A DNA stretch of 24,913 bases from an uncultured Clostridia bacterium (GTDB lineage Bacteria > Bacillota > Clostridia > TANB77 > CAG-508): assembly GCA_947632745.1 (NCBI GenBank), contig CANRQH010000011.1, positions 1 to 24,913 of the forward strand. The letters run 5' to 3'. Both the position numbers and the translations under genes were made by a program. The notes below the pieces were generated by a model. It was given only the letters and a program-made list of their open reading frames with translations. It ran no database searches and had not been told where the DNA came from. The number at the start of each line of letters is the position of its first letter. The first letter of the stretch is position 1. Of this stretch, positions 14,832 to 21,846 are shown one piece after another.

Positions 14832-17162
14832 ATGGGTAGATTAAAAAATGAAAATGGTTCAGTAACTTTATTTACACTTGTTTCATGTTTGTTTTTCATT
14901 GCTTCTGTTGCTTGTGTTTCAATTTATATGCAAAGTAAACAGACTGCAGTAGATAGGGAATATAGACAAATTAAAGCAAATTATGAAGTAAGTATAGATG
15001 AGTTAAAAAAATCGGGAGAAATTTTAAGTAAAAACATGTCATTATTTGACGATAATAATGTTCTTATAACGATTCCTGCAGGATTTAAAATAAGTGTAGA
15101 TTCTCCAACTGTGGCATTAGATGGAATAATAATTGAAGATGAAGACGGAAATCAATTTGTGTGGATTCCAATAAATGAAGATTTAACAGTTGTTGGAACA
15201 AACAAAGAAATGGCAAAGGAATCAACAGCAGAGAATTTTGCTGGTAAAGATGTTAACGGTAGAACAAATTATGAAGGTGTGCTTTATAATTTTACAGGAG
15301 AAGAATCAGCTGAAATGACGTCATCATCAACAAATGGACAAGGAACAGAAGGATATAGAGAGCCAGATTCTGACATTTGTTACGATGGAGTATATGGGGA
15401 CAATATGTTCCTACCGAATTTACAAGAATGGTTAGTTGATGAAGTATACCGATACAAAGATTACGATACATTTAAGAAGACGTTGCAAGAAGATTATAAT
15501 GAAATGATAGATAGTGTAAAAACATATGGTGGTTTTTATGTCGGAAGATACGAAATGGGCGCGGAAGACGTCATTGAAAATAAAATGCCGTCTGGTAAAC
15601 CTACTTCGAAAATAGGACCAGTGACGAATGCGCTTAATTGGTTTGTATCACGTCAATGGTATGGATTATATTCAAAGGCAAAAACATATACCAATAAAAA
15701 AAATTCAGTGAAATCAAGTATGATATGGGGAAGCCAATATGATGCGATGTTAAACTATGCATTAATAGGAGATGATAAAGAAAAAGTAAATGCAATAGGT
15801 TATGGAAATCATAATGGAAGTGAATTAGATACTGGAGCAACACAAAATGACAAAATAATCAATATTTTTGACTTGGAAGGAAACCATACTGAGTGGACAT
15901 TAGAAGCTAACACACACGACTACAGAGTTACTAGGGGAGGTTATTATAACGACACCAGAGAATTTTCGCCCAGTTCTCGAATTAACAGAAATTGTGACGG
16001 TACCGAGACAGGTCTTGCTACTCGTCTGACACTTTATATAAAGGATGACGAAATAACAACACTTTCGGGTGTACAAGAATACGGAATACTTGATAGAACA
16101 GTAACAATAAAAGATTCAGAGAAACAATTAATTACAATTCCTAAAGGTTTTACTATAACAAAAGATTCAGGAACTAAAGTTAGTGAAGGAGTAGTTATAA
16201 CTGATAGTGTAGATGAAAATGGTAATAGTACAGGAAATGAATTTGTATGGGTGCCTAAAGGAGAATTGTATCAAGAAATTAAAGAAAGTGGAGTTGGAAA
16301 ATATTGGAGTACAGGTAAAGATATAGATGGGACAGCATATACCTCAAAACAGTCTTCGTACAGTGGTGGTACATGGACAGATGATGGAGGAAACGAAGAT
16401 AGTGTAAAAAAATATGGAGGATTTTACATAGCACGATATGAAGCTGGATTACCAAGTGAAATATGGACTAAAGATAGTACTGAATATAAATGGACAAATG
16501 GTCAAAGTGCAGGAAGTCTGAGTGGAAATAGAAATACAGGTATAACAAATTATAAACCAGTGAGTAAAAAGAACAATCCAAGTTGGAATAGAATATTGCA
16601 AGCAAATGCAATAACAGTTTCGAATAATATGTATAATAGTAGTACGTCAGTAACAAGTAGTTTAATAGATAATTATGCATGGGATACAGTAGAAGAGTGG
16701 ATAAAAGAAAGTGGAAAAACAATTACAAATTCAACATCATATGGAAATTACATGGATTCTGTAATTGATGTGAATGGATTATATGCAGTGCATAAATTTT
16801 CTTTCAAAACTGGAGAAAATACTTGGAAATCTTATGCATCAGCATATTCAAGTGGACCTTACCAAACAACTAAAAGAAGCAAAACGGATGAACAAGATTT
16901 AATAGAAATAGCAACAGGATCTTCAGAAAACACTAAAACAAATAATATATATGATTTAGCAGGAAATTTGTGGGAATGGACAACTGAGTCTGGAACAAAT
17001 TCAAGTAAAGAAGCGAGCATAGGTGTTATTCGTGGGGGAAGTTTTGTTGATTTTGGGTCGGCTGGTACGGTATGCTACCGTAACGGTACTACAAAAAGTG
17101 ATCTTATAAGTTATAATATACGGCTTCCGTGTGGTATTATATTTGAAAATAAATTAAATTAA
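14832..17162 (+). CDS. Pilin-like anchored protein with tandem FGE/C-type-lectin-like domains, probable DGR target
   Basis: The 776-residue product starts with a prepilin-like N-terminus (NENGSVTLFTLVSCLFF and a helix, about residues 7-33) and a short coil. Two homologous domains follow (about 60-405 and 430-776), each with ITIP.GF at its start, then FVWIP/FVWVP, GGFY..RYE.G, and a C-terminal N.YDL.GN..EWT..RGG block. This is the formylglycine-generating-enzyme fold used by many retroelement-diversified proteins; nothing shows enzyme activity. Both domains end in a stretch of unusual base and codon use dominated by NNT/NNC codons, as left by adenine mutagenesis of AAC/AAT. AAAGGAG precedes the ATG. 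It holds the only clearly in-frame CGG (17121, CGGC) read as arginine. It is presumably displayed at the surface to bind variable ligands. Confidence 0.82.
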   Translation: MGRLKNENGSVTLFTLVSCLFFIASVACVSIYMQSKQTAVDREYRQIKANYEVSIDELKKSGEILSKNMSLFDDNNVLITIPAGFKISVDSPTVALDGIIIEDEDGNQFVWIPINEDLTVVGTNKEMAKESTAENFAGKDVNGRTNYEGVLYNFTGEESAEMTSSSTNGQGTEGYREPDSDICYDGVYGDNMFLPNLQEWLVDEVYRYKDYDTFKKTLQEDYNEMIDSVKTYGGFYVGRYEMGAEDVIENKMPSGKPTSKIGPVTNALNWFVSRQWYGLYSKAKTYTNKKNSVKSSMIWGSQYDAMLNYALIGDDKEKVNAIGYGNHNGSELDTGATQNDKIINIFDLEGNHTEWTLEANTHDYRVTRGGYYNDTREFSPSSRINRNCDGTETGLATRLTLYIKDDEITTLSGVQEYGILDRTVTIKDSEKQLITIPKGFTITKDSGTKVSEGVVITDSVDENGNSTGNEFVWVPKGELYQEIKESGVGKYWSTGKDIDGTAYTSKQSSYSGGTWTDDGGNEDSVKKYGGFYIARYEAGLPSEIWTKDSTEYKWTNGQSAGSLSGNRNTGITNYKPVSKKNNPSWNRILQANAITVSNNMYNSSTSVTSSLIDNYAWDTVEEWIKESGKTITNSTSYGNYMDSVIDVNGLYAVHKFSFKTGENTWKSYASAYSSGPYQTTKRSKTDEQDLIEIATGSSENTKTNNIYDLAGNLWEWTTESGTNSSKEASIGVIRGGSFVDFGSAGTVCYRNGTTKSDLISYNIRLPCGIIFENKLN
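15930..16040 (+). other. Candidate DGR variable region 1 (end of first FGE domain)
   Basis: Starting at RGGYYND, the codons are mostly NNC/NNT at scattered variable positions (TAT, AAC, GAC, ACC, AGT, TCT, TGT, GGT, GCT, CGT), with higher GC than the flanks. The position is that of variable regions in FGE-type DGR targets, but here it is internal. Confidence 0.5.
17026..17140 (+). other. Candidate DGR variable region 2 (end of second FGE domain)
   Basis: From IRGGSF to IRLPCG the codons GTT, GAT, TTT, GCT, GGT, TAC, CGT, AAC, GGT and ACT all fit AAY template codons altered at adenines. The frame GGS....GS......R......NIRL is typical of DGR variable ends. GC-rich codons here stand out from the AT-rich gene body. 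Confidence 0.6.
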
Positions 17163-17198
17163 ATTAACCCTTAGGCAAAAATGCCCAAGGGTTAATTT
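17161..17198. terminator. Hairpin after the FGE gene (bidirectional terminator or DGR target hairpin)
   Basis: AAATTAACCCTT-GGCA pairs with TGCC-AAGGGTTAATTT around a 4-base AAAA loop, starting at the stop codon. The T tail is weak, so it may be a terminator for both strands or the stem-loop that DGRs use just after the variable region. Confidence 0.65.
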
Positions 17199-17371
17199 AT
17201 ATAAAAAATAATATTACTGTAAACAATACTTGCAATAGTAAACACAATAGTTGCAACACCACCATAAACATTATTTTCGTTTTTTATTTCAAAAATAGAA
17301 AAAGAAATAATGTAAAGCAAGATAAACAAACAAATCAAACTAAAAAACAATTTTATAAAAATATTATTCAT
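17192..17371 (-). CDS. Small two-helix membrane protein of the ger operon (D-protein-like)
   Basis: The 59-residue product (starting MNNIFIKLFFSLICLFIL) has two hydrophobic segments, about 5-27 and 38-57, joined by a short charged turn (EIKNENN). AAAGGA lies about 12 bases before the ATG. It follows gerC on the same strand after 106 bases. Small two-helix D proteins are known to be encoded in Bacillus germinant receptor operons and to modulate germination; size, topology and position fit. The gene also fills what would otherwise be a 315-base gap after the FGE gene. Confidence 0.65.
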   Translation of the reverse strand: MNNIFIKLFFSLICLFILLYIISFSIFEIKNENNVYGGVATIVFTIASIVYSNIIFYIN

Positions 17372-17477
17372 AATTAGAACAATTCCTTTCTTAATTTTTT
17401 TAATGTACGAAAATTTGCAATAATGATTTTTACATTTGTAATTTTTTCTTAATTGTAAGGTGTTTTGTGAAATATTT

Positions 17478-18827
17478 TTAGCTATTTTGTATTAATCTGC
17501 TAGAAATAATATCAGAATTGATTTCAACATCAAATTCAGCATTTTCATACTTTTGAGTCCAATTATAATTATCAAAATCTTTCAATGTTAAAAAATTTTT
17601 TCTAGCCTTTTTATAAAATCCAGTAATATCAACTTTAAACTCTTTAGAAGTTTTATTTAAGTAATTTGAAATTTCATTAGATAAATACTGTTTTAAATTA
17701 TTATTTATATCATTTAATACTTTAGTATCAGAATAATCTAAATAATCTAAGCCATTTAAAGTTTCTCCAGTTAAATTTAACTTAATTTTTATAATAGGAT
17801 TTTCTTGGGCTACATCAACACTAATTTTAGTAGACGAAAGTGCGTCAATAGATATATCAATTTTTTGCCCTTCACTATAAGGAGAATCTAACCTAACATA
17901 GAAATTGTCAACTTCATCTATAAGCATGGAATAACAAAGAGTTTCCATTGCAGTTAAATGACCGATATCTTTATCATCTTTAAACACACATAATCCTATA
18001 TTTTCTGTTCCACGGTCTCCTTCTAAAACAGATTGTCCTTGACTTGTAGTCTCTGATGGACTGTCGTGACCAGATTCGGTTTGACTTTGATTTTGTTGCT
18101 CCTCTCCGCCTTGCTCTTGACCTTGTGCTTCATTTCCACCTTGCTCTTCACTTCCTGAGCTACTTGAAGAAGAACTACTGCTAGAATCAGAGCTAGACTT
18201 TTCTTCTTGTTTAGAAGATTTAACAGTTCTACCTAAAATTGCGACAGCACCAATATCTTTATTTGTAATATTATTATAAAATGCTTCTAAAGTCACATTT
18301 GATGTGTAACCTGTATATTCACTAGAGGTCGGAAAAATATCATAATATTTTGTTAAAACTTTTTCCAAAGAAGAAGCAGAACCTTCAATATATTTACTAG
18401 CACTTACTTCAGAAATTAAAACATTAACAGTTGGTCTAATTTGTGTATCATTCATAAGGGATGCTATATCAGAAATAATTCCTTTTTGTGCAACTTCATC
18501 AGAAAAAATAACAACTTTACAATGTGATAAGTTTACTTGTTTTCCAACATAAGAATTAAGTATATTAATTGCTCCAGAAATTGAAGGTGCTGAAACTTTA
18601 TTTATAATTGGTTTACTGTCTTCAGGAGAAGCATTTTCAGAAAAAGAAGATATATTTGCAAACTCAAAAGAATATTCAAAATTCTCACTATTTTCTATAC
18701 TATCTATTCCTATTGCTATTACATAATCAAGATGGTCAATACTTTCAGAAGAATATGATGAAGAAAAAGCATATAAAAATATAAATATAGAAATTAAAAA
18801 AATTATCCATTTAAGAGCCTTTTTCAT
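17478..18827 (-). CDS. gerC: Spore germination protein Ger(x)C family
   Basis: The 449-residue product is a C subunit of a GerA-type germinant receptor: an N-terminal hydrophobic segment (about 7-22), the LDYVIAIGID strand, GAINILNSYVGKQVNLSHCKVVIFSDE, and a C-terminal domain with VDITGFYKKARKN. Two oddities stand out. GerC proteins are usually lipoproteins, but no cysteine follows the hydrophobic segment (AFSSSYSSES), so it is probably anchored as a helix. A low-complexity S/E/Q/G linker (about 205-270) separates the two domains. It overlaps gerB by 17 bases, indicating translational coupling. Confidence 0.93.
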   Translation of the reverse strand: MKKALKWIIFLISIFIFLYAFSSSYSSESIDHLDYVIAIGIDSIENSENFEYSFEFANISSFSENASPEDSKPIINKVSAPSISGAINILNSYVGKQVNLSHCKVVIFSDEVAQKGIISDIASLMNDTQIRPTVNVLISEVSASKYIEGSASSLEKVLTKYYDIFPTSSEYTGYTSNVTLEAFYNNITNKDIGAVAILGRTVKSSKQEEKSSSDSSSSSSSSSSGSEEQGGNEAQGQEQGGEEQQNQSQTESGHDSPSETTSQGQSVLEGDRGTENIGLCVFKDDKDIGHLTAMETLCYSMLIDEVDNFYVRLDSPYSEGQKIDISIDALSSTKISVDVAQENPIIKIKLNLTGETLNGLDYLDYSDTKVLNDINNNLKQYLSNEISNYLNKTSKEFKVDITGFYKKARKNFLTLKDFDNYNWTQKYENAEFDVEINSDIISSRLIQNS

Positions 18828-19917
18828 TTGAGCCTCCTTTAACTTTTTTCTTTACATTTGCTAAAATTAAAACAGCAAAGCTAAATAAAATTACAATCGT
18901 AAAAAATAATATTTTAGATACCATATTTTCCATAAATTCTAGAGTGGAATTTTGTTTTATAGATAATGCAACAGCAAAAATAATTAGAAGATATGGATAT
19001 ACTAAAGGCCTGTTATCAGAAACTGAAAAGATATTTTTTAAAATATCTACAGCAAGATAAGTATTTAATGCTAAAAAACTTATTGCGCCTATTACACATA
19101 AAGATAGAAATACTGCATCAAGTCTTTGGAAAAAGGTACCAAATTCAATATATCTTACACATAAATATAAAGGGAATAGCTCACTATCTCCAATAGTGTC
19201 ATAATACAAAAATAAAATATTTCCAAGAGCTATAAATAAAAACACACCTGATAAAATAACACTTATTAAAGAAACTTTAGTAAAGCTTTTAGAATTTTTA
19301 AGTTTGCTAGGTAAAAAAAGCAAATAAGCAATTCCACTAAATGCAAATAAGTTACTCAAGCCAGTAAAAAAGGTAGTTTTAATATCATTGCCAAGTATTG
19401 GGTAAATATTTTCAAAACTAAAGTTTTTAGAATTACCTATAAAAATAAGTACAACTAATGAAAATAAAATAGGTAACATGAATACAGCTGTTTTGCATAT
19501 ACTTATATTTTTAAACTGACAAATAATGCCTGTTGCAATTATAAAAAGTAGAACAATAAAAATAATATTTGTCATTGGGTAATACACAATTTCTAAACAA
19601 CTACTTATTTTTTTAAGGAAAATAGAAGCTCTTACAGTAAAATAAATTATAAATGCAATACCAATAAAAAATCTTAAAGCTTTTCCGCCAAGATAATCAG
19701 AAACAGTTAACAAATCTTTACCTTCAAACTTTTTTAAAAGAAAAGAATATGCAATGACAATAGCAATTGCTAGAATAGTTATTAAAACAGCATTAATAAG
19801 GCTTCCCGATATGCTATCATTAAATATAATTTTACTTGTAGAAAATATTATTCCATTAAATGTTATAATACAAAAAAATGCAATTGCTTCTATATTTTCT
19901 AATTTTTGATTTCCCAT
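18811..19917 (-). CDS. gerB: Spore germination protein GerB family, membrane transporter-like subunit
   Basis: The 368-residue product has about ten membrane helices and the GerB layout of the APC transporter superfamily, with GKDLLTVSDYLGGKALRFFIG, an FAFSGIAYLLFLPSKLKN segment and RLDAVFLSLCVIGA. B subunits are thought to bind the germinant in the spore inner membrane. It starts 18 bases after gerA and overlaps gerC. TCG GGA and GGC GGA junctions are in frame and undisturbed. Confidence 0.95.
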   Translation of the reverse strand: MGNQKLENIEAIAFFCIITFNGIIFSTSKIIFNDSISGSLINAVLITILAIAIVIAYSFLLKKFEGKDLLTVSDYLGGKALRFFIGIAFIIYFTVRASIFLKKISSCLEIVYYPMTNIIFIVLLFIIATGIICQFKNISICKTAVFMLPILFSLVVLIFIGNSKNFSFENIYPILGNDIKTTFFTGLSNLFAFSGIAYLLFLPSKLKNSKSFTKVSLISVILSGVFLFIALGNILFLYYDTIGDSELFPLYLCVRYIEFGTFFQRLDAVFLSLCVIGAISFLALNTYLAVDILKNIFSVSDNRPLVYPYLLIIFAVALSIKQNSTLEFMENMVSKILFFTIVILFSFAVLILANVKKKVKGGSNEKGS

Positions 19918-19935
19918 TTACTTAGAACTCCTTTC

Positions 19936-21599
19936 TTAAGCATCCCACTTTTTGCTTATTTTTGGGGCTTCTTCTTTTTTCTTAGGTAAAATATAACTTG
20001 CTCTTTTTTCTTGTTTCCAAGCAGGTTTAACAAAATAACTGTTATTTCCAAAGGCAAGAGAAGGAATCAATGGAGAAGTAAAGTTTACTCCAAAAGATTC
20101 TAAGCTACATAGTAAGTTAAGGTAAACAAAAAATCCTATTCCAATTCCTAAAAATCCTGCAATATAACCTAAAAACACAAATAAAAATCTAAATATTCTT
20201 AAGTGAAAAGAAAAGCTATAATCTGGAATTGCATATGAGCTAAGTCCAGTAATTGCAACTACTATAATTAATATAGGGCTTACAATACGAGCATTAACTG
20301 CAGCATCTCCTAAAATTAATGCTCCAACAATTCCGATTGTTGCACCAATAGGGGATGGAACCCTTAAACCAGATTCACGAATTAATTCAAAAGAAAGTTC
20401 CATAATTAAAAGCTCAAAAATTATTGGAAATGGAACATTTTCTCGGCTAGCTAGTATTGAAAACAATAATTCTGTAGGTAAAAGTTCTTGGTGAAAACTT
20501 GTTATTGCAATAAAAATTCCGTGGTGCAAGAAGTGTTATAAAATAAGCTAAAAATCGTAAACACTTCAAAAAGTTTGCAAAACTTACCTTTAAATTAGTA
20601 TCTTCAGGGGAAGATAAAAAGTCTATTAAAACAGCAGGAGTAACTATTGCATAAGGATTTCCATTTACTAATACAACAACTCTACCTTGCATTAAAAATT
20701 TAGAGCATTTATCAGGTCTTTCTGTAGATAAAAGAGTAGGAATTCCAATATTATCATTATCTGTAATTAGTTGCTCTAATTGACCTGTAGAAATTAATGC
20801 ATCTAAAGATAAATTTGTAACTCTGTATTTTACTTCTTCTACTAAATTTGGATTTGCAATGTTTGACATATAGCAAACTGCAACTTTTGTTTTACTTATT
20901 TTTCCAACAGAAAAATTTTCAATAATTAAGTTTTCATTATTTGCAATCCTTCTTAAAAGAGAAGTATTTGTTCTTATATTTTCAGAAAAAGCTTCTTGTG
21001 GACCTTTTATTATTATTTCATTTTTAGGTGCTTCAACACCTCTTTGCTTAAAACCTTTAACGTCAATGTCAAATGCTGTTTCTACTGTATCAACAAAAAG
21101 GGCACAATTCCCTGAATTAATGCCATCTATTATGTCAGAAAATTTTTCTTGTTTTTTTAAGTTATTTTGAGGCATTAAATTTGAATAAATATAATTTTCT
21201 AAATCAAATTTATCTACTTTCTTAACTCTAATTTTATTTTTTAGAATTTGAGAACTTACTTCTTGATTAACACTACCATCAAAAGTATTATTTTCATTTC
21301 TAAGCATTAAAGGATTTAATACAAATCTATTTACTAAATCAGAATCGACCATGCCATCTATATAAACTAAAAAAGCCTTGTATCCGCGTATTTCTTGCAG
21401 TAAGCAAAAATTCTCTTATTTCAATGTCACTATTAATTAGTGAACTATATTTATTTTTCATATAATTTAAATCTAAGTCATAACTTCCTGAAACCTTTTT
21501 TTCACTATCATGTTCTGTTACATCATTAGATTTAACAGATTTTAAAGTGAAACTATAATCTCTGTTCGGAGTATATTTGAATATATCTTTAAAATTCAT
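19936..21599 (-). CDS. gerA: Spore germination protein GerA family; needs two +1 shifts, at 21386 and 20521
   Basis: With one base skipped at each site the product is 553 residues, normal for the family. The N-terminal soluble domain includes AFLVYIDGMVDSDLVN, NCALFVDTVETAFDIDVKGF and the highly conserved RGVEAPKNEIIIKGPQEAF and NTSLLRRIANNENLI. The C-terminal membrane part includes the restored PGIFIAITSFHQELLPTELL, FPIIFELLIMELSFELIRESGLRVPSPIG and IVGALILGDAAVNARIVSP. GerA subunits form an oligomeric nutrient-gated ion channel. Without shifts three fragments would result. ATG 21599 is preferred (AAAGGA upstream); an in-frame ATG at 21641 has no ribosome site. It is the first gene of the gerA-gerB-gerC operon. 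Its TGA-overlapped start is described separately. Confidence 0.93.
20518..20524 (-). other. Recoding site 7: CCA CGGA in gerA (second)
   Basis: On the minus strand CCA CGG AAT leaves frame at the conserved PGI(F/Y)IAIT motif. Skipping the C (complement of 20521) gives CCA GGA ATT TTT ATT GCA (P-G-I-F-I-A). Confidence 0.92.
21383..21389 (-). other. Recoding site 6: ACG CGGA in gerA (first)
   Basis: On the minus strand ACG CGG ATA reads on in the wrong frame. Skipping the C (complement of 21386) gives ACG GGA TAC AAG GCT (T-G-Y-K-A) and joins the N-terminus to AFLVYIDGMVD. Confidence 0.85.
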
Positions 21600-21655
21600 A
21601 TTAAACCTATTCCTTTCTTGCTGTGTTTGTAAGACAAACATAGCTGTGAATTCAA
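21596..21655 (-). CDS. Possible 19-codon leader peptide coupled to gerA
   Basis: A strong AAAAGGAG (21670-21663) is too far from gerA but lies 7 bases before TTG 21655. That frame runs 19 codons and ends in TGA overlapping the gerA ATG as ATGA, the classic coupling arrangement. The peptide (NSQLCLSYKHSKKGIGLI after the start) has no recognisable motif. Confidence 0.4.
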   Translation of the reverse strand: MNSQLCLSYKHSKKGIGLI

Positions 21656-21713
21656 ACTAAATCTCCTTTTTCCTATTATTAGCAATAAAGTAATAAAATA
21701 TACATATAAAAAA

Positions 21714-21760
21714 CGTGAAAAAATCACGAAAATGTTAAACAAAAACGTGGAAAAATCACG
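21714..21760 (+). promoter_or_regulatory. Two palindromic operators before the ATPase promoter
   Basis: CGTGAAAAAATCACG (21714-21728) and CGTGGAAAAATCACG (21746-21760) are near-identical dyads of 5-5-5 bases, 32 bases (three helix turns) apart, each inside AAAAACGTG..AAAAATCACGAAAAT. The second ends 4 bases before the -35 box. They sit between the divergent gerA and ATPase genes. Confidence 0.75.
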
Positions 21761-21764
21761 AAAA

Positions 21765-21793
21765 TTGACAAAATGAAATAAATGATATATAAT
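21765..21793 (+). promoter_or_regulatory. Consensus sigma-A promoter of the ATPase gene
   Basis: TTGACA (21765-21770), a 17-base spacer and TATAAT (21788-21793), both perfect. A promoter this strong next to paired operators suggests tight control. Confidence 0.88.
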
Positions 21794-21846
21794 AAATATA
21801 GGGAAAATTTAATGAATAAAGAATAAAGAAAGGAGTAAAAGGTATT

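Noticed and set aside
14832..17162. CGG at 17121 as a recoding site
   Set aside because: It is CGGC, in frame at a conserved arginine position of the fold, and the frame stays open to a natural C-terminus.
14832..17477. A DGR template repeat or reverse transcriptase near the FGE gene
   Set aside because: The flanking gaps hold only terminators, the small ger gene and promoters; no near-copy of either variable region or RT motif was found.
1316..21599. The split genes as ordinary pseudogenes
   Set aside because: Decay gives varied lesions. Here all lesions are one extra C before GGA, every downstream half keeps its conserved motifs and catalytic residues, and gerA would need the same lesion twice.
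1316..21599. Basecalling artefact at methylated CCWGG (Dcm-like) motifs
   Set aside because: Four corrected sites would read CCAGG or CCTGG, but three would not (ACTGG, TCTGG, ACGGG), and undisturbed CCAGGA occurs at about 1229, 1719 and 24412. It stays possible that another systematic error exists, so raw reads should be checked.
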